A DNA stretch of 64,000 nucleotides from Planctomycetia bacterium (GCA_005772855.1 SXIK01000219.1:55120-119119); one strand, 5' to 3'. Counted from the first letter of the stretch, positions 8,790 to 18,805 are shown. Program-made: numbers and translations. The notes: generated by a model not told the origin, from the sequence alone.

Positions 8790-8833
8790 AAAAGGGCAGG
8801 ACCGCGGAATTGCCGGCGGTTCTGCCCTTTTTC
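8790..8833 (+). terminator. Rho-independent terminator
   Basis: AAAGGGCAG at 8791 pairs with CTGCCCTTT, extended by ACCGC/GCGGT with a GGAATTGCCG loop, and is followed by a T run at 8828-8832. It lies 22 bp after the lipoprotein stop. Its symmetry could also end the convergent minus-strand gene. Confidence 0.85.
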
Positions 8834-8962
8834 ATCTGGATCAGTGTTGGTTTCTTTATTCGGCTGGAAGGGGCGCCGAATGAAACGAAGGGCTCCTGGC
8901 TGGACCCAACACCCTCCGCCACTTTCAGCCATCTGACGCAGAAAGTGAAGGTGCCTGGACCT

Positions 8963-11900
8963 TCAACCCGCACAACCGAGCGCATCCGCAGTGGAGTCGG
9001 GGCCTGGCTTGTCGTACGGCGCGGGCGGTGGCTCTCCGCCCTGAAAGAGGTGACGGATGAGCAAGATCGGGTCGGTGATGTTCACATGGCCGTCGTCGTT
9101 GACGTCGGCGGCGTCGAGGCATCTCAGCGAGCCTTCGAGAAAGAGAAAGAGCAGGATGCCTGTGGCGTCGGCCTGGTCGATCCTCCCGTTTCCATCCACC
9201 TCGCCACGGCGGAAGGGCAAGGTGCTCGAGTAGGTGAACGCTCCTGGCAACGTGGTCGACTGCCCATCCAGGTTTCCTGCGACAACATCCACCACACCAT
9301 CCTGGGCTCCCGGTGGTGCCATCGCTGTAGCCTCCTCCCGCGAGACAAGAGCTATCTCGGTGGCGGGCTGCCCACCGATATCCACCCGAAGCCCTGGCTG
9401 GAAGCCAGTCCCCAGGAGCGTAAGCGAAGTTCCGCCGGTTGTACCGCCCAGCTCGGGCGTGATATGGGTCAGTGTTGGAGCGGCCCAACCCGTTGTGTTG
9501 TAAACCGTCAGGGAGGTGGAGCCAACCAGGTCGCCGTTCCCGGTGAAGCCGAAAATTGTGACTTCGTTCTTTCCGGGCGCAAGGCCTGAAACGGCGGCTT
9601 GCCAGATCGTTGGGATTGCCGACTGCTGGAGCTTGGGCGGCTGGATCCAGTTTGCGCTGAGTTGAACCGGGTTGGCGTTCTGGCCCACTTGGGCCAGCAG
9701 GAAAGCCACCTCGATCCCCGCCGTCCCCTCGAGAGTGGCTGATTCGCCCGGAGCACCCGTCGGGTTGGGCGAAGTCACGGCAAAGGCGACGTTGATACCC
9801 GAACGGAGGAAGGAGTCGACCAACTTGCGGCGGTCGCGTATGAAAGAATAGAGGCCAGAGGCGCTACCGACCCTGCCTGGAACGGCGGTCTCTGCGACGA
9901 GCTTGAACCAGTTGGCGAGGTACGCCTCGGACCACGAGCTCTCTTGAAGCTCTTGCAAGATGCGGGCGTACTGCCGCTTGAAGAGTGGCCGATGGATCAG
10001 TCGGGGGAATCCAAACGTATCGGGGACAGGCACCACGGCGATGTCCGGTCGCTCGAACGTATGGTCCATGTCCCAGGGGACGAGATAGTGTCGTCCTTCC
10101 CCTGGAGCGTAATAGAGATAAGCGTTGTGGTTATTGCCGATGTCCACTGTATCCCAGTCGGCCAGCAGGGAACGTACGGCAAAAACGCGCAGGGACGATT
10201 CGACGTTCAGAATTTGTTGAATGGCTTCATCGTACTGATCATCCGGCGTCGTGAGCTTGTCCATGGTCTTCAAGAGCGCGATGAGAGGCTGGAAGTTGTC
10301 CTCGTCACTCTTCGTCGCGGTGTCGTAGTAATGGCGGTAATTCTCAGGCGAGCTGTCGTCTCTTGGGTATGGGCCGGAGCTGTAGGTTCTAAGATACAGT
10401 GCGTCACCCCCCACCATTTCCCCCTGGTCGCTCCAACACTGCTTTCCCAGCAGCTTCCAGGCATGGCCGTCCGAATCATTCGGCCAGTTGAGTTTGATGT
10501 AGTCGCTGTCGACTGGACGGACTTCCGAGAGGGCTGCGCTGCCGTGGATAGTGGTGTTGAGCTTCATCGTGATGTAGGGATGGCGGGTCGAGAACGGCAC
10601 GTGAGAGTCGAGCTGGCCCGCCCTCGAGAGCAACTGGTACGCCGTGCCCTCGTTCTGAACTGCGCCGTAACGGCTGATATTGATGCGTTTCACGCCGTCC
10701 ACAAACGGCTTGTCGGCGTTGAACCGTACACGGAACATCTTGGGGTCTGGCGGGCGGCCAAAGGAGCTCCCGCGGTACCGAATGCCGACATCGTAGAAGA
10801 CCTCTGATTCCTCGAAGATGAGGCTGCCGCGTACCAGCTCATCGGAATGAAGCAGCCTGCGGGTCAAGCCGGTTCCAGGCGCGTTCATCTCCTTGTTGTT
10901 GATGAGCAGTCGATATCGGCCAAGCACGGACTTGATGGGGGTGTCGATGACGAAGAGGAGAGTACGATTCGGCGCGGTCCTGGGGAAAGTTCTGGTCCGC
11001 CCCAGGGAATCTTTGGCCTCGACGTAGAAGTTGACGAGGCTGCGCAAGGCGTAGCCCGGGATTTCACCGCCGTAGAGGCCATCGCCGGCATCGCCGTCGT
11101 CGTGGGCGCCGTCGTCATGAAGTGAGGCACTCTCAAATGTGGTGGCTCTGTCTTTCTGGTGAAAGGCCTCGACCGAGGCGACGCCGTCCGAGTCGGTCAC
11201 ACGGGCCCGGACATGGATGGGCTCCAAGTCTCCTGGAACCGCGGGGACATGAAGCACCTTCGAGATGACCGGTCCCAGGTTGTCGGATCCGGTTTCGAGC
11301 CGGAGCCGGGCACGGACGGAGTTCTCCCTGCCCGGCGTGCCTGCCATCTGCGGGACGGGAAGGTAAAGCGTCCGACCGAAGGCGTTGCTGTGCCCGCACA
11401 CGTGGACCGCGTTGGAGCCAGCGAGCCAGCGAGCCCAGATCGTGATCTTGACGTCGCCATCCTTGAGCGCCGGGGTGGTATCGAGCTCGATCCGGTTCAC
11501 TTTGTTGTCGCCGCCTCCGGTGGCCACGACCTGGAGCGAGGCCGTCCCAAATTTCGACTCCTCCGTTGTTCGGAAGGACCGCACGTGCGTGCCGGTCAGG
11601 CGCCAAGGCTTTGTGTTGGTCTCGAAATCTCCGTTGGGAATGAACTCCACGGGGGGGGTACCCTGCGTGAGCGACACCCCGTCGATCAGCATCTCCCCTG
11701 CAGAGAGGAGGTAGATGTGAAGCTCCGATTCCGCTGGCCCCGGCGCGATGGAGGTGCTGTACCTGGCAGTGTAGCTCAGCTCTGTCCACGGGGCATTGTG
11801 CCTCTCGTCGCTCGCCTGCCATGCGTTTGGGGAGCCATTGTCCTGATGGGGGTCGATCAGCTCGAGGCTTGAGCCGCCTCCATCGGCAAGCTCATCCCAC

Positions 11901-13855
11901 TCTCCCTCACTCCTGTAATGGACCTCGTCCACCGTGTTACCGAGAGGGTCCTCGATGCTGACGCGTTCGCCGTCGTTCTTCAGCGTCCCAAAGGCTTTGA
12001 GCTGGTCCGCACTTGCGTTTTCCGGTGGGCCCAGGACCTCCGAGGCGCCGATTCCGTAGGTCTCGCGCAGGAATTTCGGGTCCCGGGCGATCACAAGGTA
12101 CGCGCCGGCCGCGATCATCGTTCCGGGGGGGAAGTCGTACTGAAATCCGGACGTCATGCGGTATCCGTCGAGCGAGATCGCTTGACTCGAGCGATTCAAG
12201 AGCTCGATGAACTCGCCCCTCTCCGGGCTGGGATCCAGAGCGTTCGTTGGGAGGAGCAGCTTCGGGTTGTAGTGAATCTCATGGATCACCAAGCTCCGCT
12301 CTACTTCGACCTTGTTTGCAGTCCTGGGTGTGGGGGAAGTCGAAATCCAGAAAGACGATTCGCCGTCAGGGTGTCGAACGTGACTCATGGCCCGGGGCGA
12401 GAAATCCAGCGAATCCTCGAGTGTCCATGCATCGGCGATCGTGACGCCATCCGGTTCGACGAGGAGCACTGTGAGCTCCTTGCTTTCGAGCGTAAACGCC
12501 AGGCTCGATTCCGGGATGAAGAGAAAGCCCCGAGAGGCCACGGATGTTCCCTCCGGGATCACATACGTTGCGGCACGCTCCGGGCCAAGTGCGATGGTGT
12601 AGCCATCGAGGCTCACGCTTCCGGGCAGAGTGTTGTAGAGCTCAATTCCGCGCTCGGTCGCTGGCGCTCGCGAAATGATCTCGTTCAAGACGATACTCTG
12701 CGACGGCACTGGCGCGTGGACCACCTGCGCCGGGTAAGCCAGCCCCCCGGAGAATCCGCAGTCGCCATTCGGCTCCAGGATGCGGCTGTTGTGCACCTGT
12801 ATTGCCATTACGTTCTCGCCCACCTTGACCTTGTCCTTCTGGATCGTCAGGACGTACGGAGTCGAGGACTTGAGCTCCCGGACGGAATTCGCGAGCGCAT
12901 CGAAGGGAACCTCGGTTCCCCCGCTCGCGTTGAACCCGAGGCGGCCGATTTCCTCGCCGTTGAGGTAGGCGACAAAGGCGTCGTCCACGTGGACAGAGAG
13001 CTTGAGGCTCGGCATCTCGTCATGGCTCGACTGCGAGAGCTGAAATCTCTTGCGGAGGGCAAATGACCCGTAGCGTCCGCCCATGTCCGTGAGCGGGGTC
13101 GCGATCTCGGGCTCGCCGAAGCCGATGGGAGCGGGTCCCTCGGGCCAGGCGGAGTCGTCAAAGGTGGGGCTTCGCCACGCTCCGGCGAGCCCGGAAAAAT
13201 CTTCGGGTTGCTCGGTGGCCTCGTTGTAGCCCTTCCGATACCGCCAGGCGGACGCGGGGCCGAGCTCGGGGAAGACTTCCTGGTCCACGATGGCTGGCGG
13301 CGCAAAGTTCTCGGCGCCGGGCGTGCCTCCAGGCTCACCGCTTCGTGACCAGTTGAAGGGATCGTTCGCGTCGCCGAGGTAGGAGACGCGGGAGAGAGTG
13401 AAGCCCGTGCCGTCCGCCGACGCGGGCCAGAGGCCCCGATCCTTGTAGCGAACCTCCGCGAGGAACGAGCCGGTGTGGGTCACGAGGGTGACCGTCTCGC
13501 CACGGTTATCGAGCTTGCCGGAGAAGTTGCCGATCAGATTTGCGCGCGGGAAGCGTGCCCTCATGGCCGTCAGGTTGGCGCACACCGCAATCGCCGAGCG
13601 GGCCTTCAGGAAGGTCCCCCCGGGAAAAACGAACTCGATCCCACGCGTGAAGAAGGCACCCGAGAGCTCGACCACGACGGGGGAGTCGTTGTAAACCTCC
13701 ACGAACTCCAGCGAGTCGCCTGGGCTACCGCTGGACCCAGGATTATAAGCAAGCTCCGAGATGACGATCGAGTGCGATGCGCGAGGAATCGCAAGAACCC
13801 CAATCATTACGGTCGAAATCAGGAGGAATCGTTTTGACGAAGAAACTGAGGCCAT
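8963..13855 (-). CDS. Giant secreted protein: lamin-tail, CotH and dockerin domains
   Basis: A 1630-aa secreted protein. The ATG at 13855 is preceded by GGAGGGAGCCAG and opens a signal peptide (KRFLLISTVMIGVLAIPRAS). Lamin-tail domains are visible at about residues 28-155 (IVISELAYNPGSSGSPGDSL), 385-500 (IVLNEIISRAP) and 525-690 (LVIHEIHYNPKLLLP). A CotH kinase-like region spans about 985-1400, with FDVGIRYRGSS-type (FYDVGIRYRGSSFG) and VPWDMDHTF motifs. An IPT/TIG domain follows (THITPELGGTTGGTSLTLLG), then a C-terminal dockerin-like pair (DGNGRIDQADATGILLFLF and DVNDDGHVNITDPILLIRHL). CotH proteins phosphorylate spore-coat proteins in Bacillus; many bacterial secreted homologues have no known target. 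A surface or biofilm role is inference. Confidence 0.88.
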   Translation of the reverse strand: MASVSSSKRFLLISTVMIGVLAIPRASHSIVISELAYNPGSSGSPGDSLEFVEVYNDSPVVVELSGAFFTRGIEFVFPGGTFLKARSAIAVCANLTAMRARFPRANLIGNFSGKLDNRGETVTLVTHTGSFLAEVRYKDRGLWPASADGTGFTLSRVSYLGDANDPFNWSRSGEPGGTPGAENFAPPAIVDQEVFPELGPASAWRYRKGYNEATEQPEDFSGLAGAWRSPTFDDSAWPEGPAPIGFGEPEIATPLTDMGGRYGSFALRKRFQLSQSSHDEMPSLKLSVHVDDAFVAYLNGEEIGRLGFNASGGTEVPFDALANSVRELKSSTPYVLTIQKDKVKVGENVMAIQVHNSRILEPNGDCGFSGGLAYPAQVVHAPVPSQSIVLNEIISRAPATERGIELYNTLPGSVSLDGYTIALGPERAATYVIPEGTSVASRGFLFIPESSLAFTLESKELTVLLVEPDGVTIADAWTLEDSLDFSPRAMSHVRHPDGESSFWISTSPTPRTANKVEVERSLVIHEIHYNPKLLLPTNALDPSPERGEFIELLNRSSQAISLDGYRMTSGFQYDFPPGTMIAAGAYLVIARDPKFLRETYGIGASEVLGPPENASADQLKAFGTLKNDGERVSIEDPLGNTVDEVHYRSEGEWDELADGGGSSLELIDPHQDNGSPNAWQASDERHNAPWTELSYTARYSTSIAPGPAESELHIYLLSAGEMLIDGVSLTQGTPPVEFIPNGDFETNTKPWRLTGTHVRSFRTTEESKFGTASLQVVATGGGDNKVNRIELDTTPALKDGDVKITIWARWLAGSNAVHVCGHSNAFGRTLYLPVPQMAGTPGRENSVRARLRLETGSDNLGPVISKVLHVPAVPGDLEPIHVRARVTDSDGVASVEAFHQKDRATTFESASLHDDGAHDDGDAGDGLYGGEIPGYALRSLVNFYVEAKDSLGRTRTFPRTAPNRTLLFVIDTPIKSVLGRYRLLINNKEMNAPGTGLTRRLLHSDELVRGSLIFEESEVFYDVGIRYRGSSFGRPPDPKMFRVRFNADKPFVDGVKRINISRYGAVQNEGTAYQLLSRAGQLDSHVPFSTRHPYITMKLNTTIHGSAALSEVRPVDSDYIKLNWPNDSDGHAWKLLGKQCWSDQGEMVGGDALYLRTYSSGPYPRDDSSPENYRHYYDTATKSDEDNFQPLIALLKTMDKLTTPDDQYDEAIQQILNVESSLRVFAVRSLLADWDTVDIGNNHNAYLYYAPGEGRHYLVPWDMDHTFERPDIAVVPVPDTFGFPRLIHRPLFKRQYARILQELQESSWSEAYLANWFKLVAETAVPGRVGSASGLYSFIRDRRKLVDSFLRSGINVAFAVTSPNPTGAPGESATLEGTAGIEVAFLLAQVGQNANPVQLSANWIQPPKLQQSAIPTIWQAAVSGLAPGKNEVTIFGFTGNGDLVGSTSLTVYNTTGWAAPTLTHITPELGGTTGGTSLTLLGTGFQPGLRVDIGGQPATEIALVSREEATAMAPPGAQDGVVDVVAGNLDGQSTTLPGAFTYSSTLPFRRGEVDGNGRIDQADATGILLFLFLEGSLRCLDAADVNDDGHVNITDPILLIRHLFQGGEPPPAPYDKPGPDSTADALGCAG

Positions 13856-14004
13856 CTGGCTCCCTCCGGGTAAGTTGCCGAACCCTGGAAAATCGTGCCC
13901 CTTCATGAGTCTAAGGGGTCGGAGAGCTGATGATCAACTGAAGCCTGGGCCAACGCCAGCCAAGAAGCCACGATCGACCTGGGCGTGGGCCTGAACGCTG
14001 TCGA

Positions 14005-16095
14005 CTACTGTTTTTTCGTTGGGGCGATGGTCAGCCGGATCTTGCCCAGCTCTTCCGGAGCTGTCTCGCTGAAGGACGGCCTTGGCGCTTTGAGCGCATC
14101 TTGCATCCCCGGGATTCCGCTCGAGACAAACGCGGTCTTGACCTCCTCCACTCGAGCCCGGGCGAGCGCGAGAGCCGCATTACGAGTGCGTTGGGGCACG
14201 AGGCGCTCGGCGCCAGGGCGCGTGAGTCCGTAGACTTGCTCGAGCGCGAGGTCTGTCTCCGCAACTCGCTGATCGAGAGCCCGTAGCTCGTCGGTCAGCT
14301 TCGGCGCCTCGACGAAGAGACCGCTTACAACGGCCGCACGAGTCCGGGCGGCCATCTCCTCCCGCTCGCGCAGGAGCGCGGCCTTCTCCCTGCGGAGGCG
14401 GGCGCCGAGCTCGAGGCACTCCTCCACGGTCGGGTTCCCGCGAATCTCCGAGCGCTTCAGGTCCTGCGCGCCGAATTCGTGGGTGATGGTGAGACTGAAG
14501 GGCTCGCCGTCTCGAAGGCGCTTGAGCAGCGGGGCGAGTTTCATGGCCTCGGTGGGGCCAAGGCGGGCATCGCCCGGGGCAAATTCGAGCAACAGGGGCT
14601 CCTCGGGCTTCTTCTCGGCCTCGCCGCCGAAGGGCAGCAGGTCGGTCGCCGTGCCCACGACGCGCAGGGGAGAGCTCAAGATTGCGGTTGCCAGGACCTG
14701 GCCGATGGTCTTGGGAACCGCCCACAGGACCGAGGCCATGTCGCCCCTCCCGAAGGGGCCTGGCTGCTTCGTAACGCTGAATGGCATTGTGACCGAGCCC
14801 TCGTTGTCACGCAGGAGGAAGACGACCTGGTCGACCGGCGAGGGCAGGCCCAAGTATCGCTTGATGGGCCCATCGGGAGGCTCCGTCATGCTCAAATCGG
14901 TAAATTTCGACTTGAAGTCAACCTCCGCGGAGCCATCACCTGGCAGGCGGATCAGCGCTTCTTTATCAAAAATCCCGGACTTTATCTGGACTTTCGACCG
15001 CGCCGCCAATCCCTCGAAGCCCGTGAGGTCCAGCGCCGAGATCTTCGACTGGATCCAGCCCGTGGGGTTGGGGTAAAGGCCCAGCTTGCCCTTCAGGAGG
15101 ATCTCCTCGAACAACTCGCGGTCCTCGAACCTGGGCGCGGTCTCGACGGCCTGCCTGCTCATGATTGCCGTGGTATCGCCCAGCACGCCAGCCACCAGGC
15201 TGCCCTTGAGCGCCACCGGCAGGGGAACCTTGCCGGCCCTCACGGAGATCTGGAATCGAGTTGTGACAGGTTCCGAGAGGATTCGATTCGTCAGGTTCCG
15301 GACTTCGACATCGAGCCCATTCAGCCAGAGATTCGTGGCAGGCTCGGTGGTGGTGTCAGCCACGCGCACATCGAGTCCGCTCAGGAAGAGCTTGTCGATG
15401 CGGAGCTCGGGCGGGGGCACGGCTGTCGCGGCGGGTGTTGTTGCGGCGGGTGAAACCGTCACAGTTTCCACCGCGGGTTTCACCTCGAGCGTTGGTTTTT
15501 CCTGAGGACCGGGCAGCTGGACCACGAGCCCCAAAATTTCGAGGCCCTCGGCGGTTCGCTTCACGTTGGCGATGGGCTTCTGGATCTCAAGCTCCTTCAC
15601 GTGTAGGGCGCCCGTCCCGGGGCTCATGCGGGTGAGCTCGACGCCAAGACCGTCCAGGCCGAGGAGCACGGGGCCATCCTTCCCGTTCGTGAAGGCCACC
15701 TTCTCGACCAGCAAATTGGCACCGAAGCCTTTCGAAAGGTCGAAGTCGATCGGGTTACGCCGGGCCAACTTGAGGGTCGTGCTCACGTGAGCTTGGAATC
15801 GTCCGTCGACCAGGCCCTTGCCATCGAGCTTCGCTTTCAAGAAAGGCAGCACGCTTGTCAAATCCTTGCCCTGTATGCCCTGGAGGGCAACCTGAACGTC
15901 CAGCTCCGGGTCCCTCGCGAAGGCTGAAAGCTTCAGTGCGACCAGGATTTCGTCCACCAGGGGATCCACCTTGCCCGTCAAGGCGAGGCGAATGGCTTTG
16001 TGGGCCTCTGGGTCCTCACCCAGGAGCTCGATGGATCCACCGCAGGTGCGCACGGACGTCTTTGGCCTGGGCGCCATTCTCTGCGAGATCATCAC
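14005..16095 (-). CDS. DUF748/AsmA-like protein, N-terminally truncated
   Basis: The C-terminal 680 or so residues of a DUF748 protein, part of the AsmA-like family of long beta-rich bridge proteins thought to handle lipids or outer-membrane assembly. Recognisable stretches are LALTGKVDPLVDEILVALKL, VQVALQGIQGKDLTSVLPFL and LVDGRFQAHVSTTLKLARRN, with a charged helical C-terminus. Full-length members are usually 900-1200 aa and start with a transmembrane helix; here family-like sequence begins abruptly near GGSIELLGEDPEAH (about 16040). The first 19 or so codons, back to the ATG at 16095, are antisense to kinase sequence and not credible. The gene appears to have lost its 5' third at the junction described separately. 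Confidence 0.7.
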   Translation of the reverse strand: MMISQRMAPRPKTSVRTCGGSIELLGEDPEAHKAIRLALTGKVDPLVDEILVALKLSAFARDPELDVQVALQGIQGKDLTSVLPFLKAKLDGKGLVDGRFQAHVSTTLKLARRNPIDFDLSKGFGANLLVEKVAFTNGKDGPVLLGLDGLGVELTRMSPGTGALHVKELEIQKPIANVKRTAEGLEILGLVVQLPGPQEKPTLEVKPAVETVTVSPAATTPAATAVPPPELRIDKLFLSGLDVRVADTTTEPATNLWLNGLDVEVRNLTNRILSEPVTTRFQISVRAGKVPLPVALKGSLVAGVLGDTTAIMSRQAVETAPRFEDRELFEEILLKGKLGLYPNPTGWIQSKISALDLTGFEGLAARSKVQIKSGIFDKEALIRLPGDGSAEVDFKSKFTDLSMTEPPDGPIKRYLGLPSPVDQVVFLLRDNEGSVTMPFSVTKQPGPFGRGDMASVLWAVPKTIGQVLATAILSSPLRVVGTATDLLPFGGEAEKKPEEPLLLEFAPGDARLGPTEAMKLAPLLKRLRDGEPFSLTITHEFGAQDLKRSEIRGNPTVEECLELGARLRREKAALLREREEMAARTRAAVVSGLFVEAPKLTDELRALDQRVAETDLALEQVYGLTRPGAERLVPQRTRNAALALARARVEEVKTAFVSSGIPGMQDALKAPRPSFSETAPEELGKIRLTIAPTKKQ

Positions 16096-18205
16096 GGGCG
16101 AGCCTCCGTATCGAGGAGCCTTTGCAGGGGCGATTCTTCAGCGCGCTCGCAATGCTGACCTGGCCCCGGCGCTCGCTGGCGTGGAGAGATCGGGTTTTGA
16201 CCGAGAGCTCGTGAGGTTGACGAAACGGTGTCTCTCCGCCGACGCAGCTGACCGGCCCAGGCATGCGGGCATCGTTGCCACTGAGCTCAGCGCCATCCTC
16301 GCGTCCGCGCAGGAGCGAGCCCGCGCCGCCAAGCTTTCAGCGTCAACGGCGCGGGCAAGGGCAGTCTCGAAGAGAAGGTCGAAACGATGGATGGTCCCCC
16401 TCACTCTATTCGTTCTCCTGGTGATCCTGGTGGGATCTGGCGGAATGCTCTGGGTGCGAGAGAGAAGCCGGAGCCGCTCGGCACAGGCGACCGTGCTCGC
16501 AAGTTTGGCGATCGACGAGGCGGAGAAGTCTCGCCTTGAAGGGCGTCAGGCTCCAGTGGAGGACATGACCGCCTGGACGAAGGCAGTCGAGGCGTGCCGG
16601 CGGGCCGAGGTGATTGCGCGGGAAGAGTCGGCGGACGAGCAGATCCGCATCCGAATCGCGGATCTGAAGAGCAGCATCGCGACCGAGTTTGACCGCGCGC
16701 GGTGCGCCGCGGAGCAGGCAAGGAAGGGGCGCCAGTTGATCGAGGCCCTACAGAAGGTTCGAGCAGAGCGCGGCAACGCGGGATGGCTCGCCGGCGTGCC
16801 GTCGTATGATCCGGTGCTCAAGGAGCACGAGATTGACGCTGCGGTGTTGTCCGTCGAGGCGGCCAGCCTGGCGATTCAGGCCACAGGAGTTTCCTCCAGC
16901 GTCGCGCAAGCTCTGGATGACTGGGCCCATGCAAGACGATGGGTGCAGCCCGTGCGCTCCGCGGAGTGGAGGAAGCTACTTGAGATCGCACGCAGCGTGG
17001 ATCCAGATCCCCTGAGAAACAAGGTCCGACAGGCGCTCATCGACGACGACCTGAAGGCTCTGGGGGAAATGTCCCGCTCTCCGGGGCTATCGCAGGCGGG
17101 AGCGGATACGCGGGCGCTCGTGGATACGAGCCTGCTCCTTCTTCTGGCGGGTCGATCGAAGCTTGCGGCTTTCGAAGCCAAGCTTGGAAACATTCTCAAT
17201 TCTCTCCACCAGATGCCTCGAAATGCTGATGCCTGGGCGCAGGCCGCAAAGGTCTTTGGCGCCCTGGATGACCCACTCGAAGCCATCGAGGCCCTGCGTC
17301 AAGCGGTCAACGCGAAGCCTTCCGATCCAGAGCTCAGAGAGGAACTGGCCGTTGCCCTGATCAGCTCCGGATTCATGGCAGAGGCGGTAAGGGAGCTCGA
17401 GGTTGCGACGCAGCTCGAGCCGAAGCGGGCGAATTACTGGTTCCTTCTTGCCGGTGCCTGGGAAGGGCTCGGAGAGCTTGAAGAGGCCCTCCGCGCAGCC
17501 AAGAAGGCAGTTGATGCGCAACCGAAGGACCTTGAGAGCAACCTGCTGTTGGGCAGATTGCTCAAGGACTCCGGACGTTACGAAGAAGCTGTCCCCGCGA
17601 TCCTGCGCGCCATGCGCCTCGGCGAGGGCACACCCGGCTGGTCCAGTTTGCAGGCCGATTCATGGATCCGTGAGGCCCGGGTGATGATCGAGCTGGACCA
17701 CCGGATGAAGGACTTTCGCCGCGGTGCGTGTCGTCCGTTGGATAACCGCCAGAGGGTCCAGGTGGCGTTGATCTTCCATCAGCGGCATTTCCACGCCACT
17801 GCTGCCCGGTACTTCGCCGAGGCCTTCGAATGGGACAATAGCCTCATCGCGTCGCATTTTCTCGTGTCCTCACGTGCCGCAGCCCGGGCTGCCGCGGGGC
17901 AGGGGGCCGATGCCCAGGAGTTGGCGGACGGCGAAAGGCATCGGTTCCTCCAGCTTGCGCAGGCCTGGATCCTGGCCGGGGTGGGAGTGATCGACAGGGC
18001 GAACAAGGAGGCCTCTGGGCGCCGACACTTCACCCGAGAGTTGAGACGCATCCTGGGGGATATAAGCCTTGCACCGCTCGGCAATCCTGCGAGCCTGGGC
18101 TATCTATCGGCTTCAGACCGCGACGAGGTCTCCAGGTTTTGGAAAGGGCTCAGGGATCGAGCGGTTGGATGGAGCGTTGAGAGCGGAAGCCGCACGGGAG
18201 AATAG
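16031..18205 (+). CDS. Ser/Thr protein kinase-TPR protein, missing most of the kinase domain
   Basis: The reading frame contains only the end of a Hanks-type kinase C-lobe: VRTDVFGLGAILCEIITGEP (subdomain IX, with the conserved Asp and Gly) and ELVRLTKRCLSADAADRPRH (subdomain XI with its Arg). The ATP-binding lobe, catalytic loop and DFG are absent. After the kinase remnant come an Arg-rich stretch, one transmembrane helix (MVPLTLFVLLVILVGSGGML), a charged coiled-coil region, and TPR repeats at about residues 400-530 (PLEAIEALRQAVNAKPSDPE, ELEEALRAAKKAVDAQPKDL). Complete planctomycete kinases of this design have about 250 more N-terminal residues. The in-frame ATG at 16031 is nominal; real similarity starts near 16043. 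As it stands it cannot be an active kinase. Confidence 0.75.
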   Translation: MDPPQVRTDVFGLGAILCEIITGEPPYRGAFAGAILQRARNADLAPALAGVERSGFDRELVRLTKRCLSADAADRPRHAGIVATELSAILASAQERARAAKLSASTARARAVSKRRSKRWMVPLTLFVLLVILVGSGGMLWVRERSRSRSAQATVLASLAIDEAEKSRLEGRQAPVEDMTAWTKAVEACRRAEVIAREESADEQIRIRIADLKSSIATEFDRARCAAEQARKGRQLIEALQKVRAERGNAGWLAGVPSYDPVLKEHEIDAAVLSVEAASLAIQATGVSSSVAQALDDWAHARRWVQPVRSAEWRKLLEIARSVDPDPLRNKVRQALIDDDLKALGEMSRSPGLSQAGADTRALVDTSLLLLLAGRSKLAAFEAKLGNILNSLHQMPRNADAWAQAAKVFGALDDPLEAIEALRQAVNAKPSDPELREELAVALISSGFMAEAVRELEVATQLEPKRANYWFLLAGAWEGLGELEEALRAAKKAVDAQPKDLESNLLLGRLLKDSGRYEEAVPAILRAMRLGEGTPGWSSLQADSWIREARVMIELDHRMKDFRRGACRPLDNRQRVQVALIFHQRHFHATAARYFAEAFEWDNSLIASHFLVSSRAAARAAAGQGADAQELADGERHRFLQLAQAWILAGVGVIDRANKEASGRRHFTRELRRILGDISLAPLGNPASLGYLSASDRDEVSRFWKGLRDRAVGWSVESGSRTGE
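16035..16050. other. Rearrangement or assembly junction between two truncated genes
   Basis: The plus-strand kinase gains family similarity immediately to the right of this point, and the minus-strand DUF748 protein loses it immediately to the left. Both genes lack their 5' portion here. No terminal repeat or transposase is visible at the site. Confidence 0.6.
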
Positions 18206-18289
18206 AGCTCGTTCTTGCCGTGCGCCCTGTATTCTTGCCTGGTTGCACTGAATGACTTCACGCACTCAACTCTTCTTGACCCATCAGCC

Positions 18290-18805
18290 ATGAACACGCA
18301 CGGTGCGCTCACGTTACGTTTCCGCGGCATCTTGACGGTCTGGGCGTCACTCTCGGCCTGCCTGGGCTGCAGCACGGGCCCTGTCGACGATGGTGCTCCA
18401 CCCCGGCCGACGACCTCGCCAGAGTTGGGGGCACCGAAAGTTCCCGAGTGGGTAGTTGAGCCGGAAGGCGACGCCGAGTTCTGGGATCAGGTCGAGTCGA
18501 AGAACGACCTCCTTGACCCGGGGCTCATGAAGACCGCGGGCCGACGTGGTGGAGTCGTCTCCCGGTGGGCGAAAACTCGATCTGGCGAGGCCGTGGAGCC
18601 CGAGCCGCCACCGCCGATCAACGTCGAGAAGCTCCGCGGCGATCCAAGCCCCGCGGGAGACCCCCGAACAAAGGCGAGGCCCGAGTCTGCCAGCGAATCC
18701 TCCGACGGGGCGCCAGAGACGGAGGATGCGAGCTCCCAGCCGAGCGACGAGTTGGAGGGACTCGACGAGTTGCTGAGGGACAGCGAGAACAACGGCGGGA
18801 AGTAG
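18290..18805 (+). CDS. Small acidic, Pro-rich lipoprotein
   Basis: A 171-aa predicted lipoprotein of unknown function. The ATG at 18290 begins MNTHGALTLRFRGILTVWAS and a lipobox-like LSACLGC, so lipid attachment at Cys is expected; an upstream in-frame start at 18215 would bury this signal. The mature part is low in complexity: a Pro/Glu/Asp-rich body (EPEPPPPINVEKL, ARPESASESSDGAPETEDAS) and an acidic C-terminus (DELEGLDELLRDSEN). No catalytic motif is seen. It follows the kinase-TPR gene by 84 bp in the same direction and may be co-transcribed. The composition suggests a disordered surface or periplasmic protein. Confidence 0.6.
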   Translation: MNTHGALTLRFRGILTVWASLSACLGCSTGPVDDGAPPRPTTSPELGAPKVPEWVVEPEGDAEFWDQVESKNDLLDPGLMKTAGRRGGVVSRWAKTRSGEAVEPEPPPPINVEKLRGDPSPAGDPRTKARPESASESSDGAPETEDASSQPSDELEGLDELLRDSENNGGK

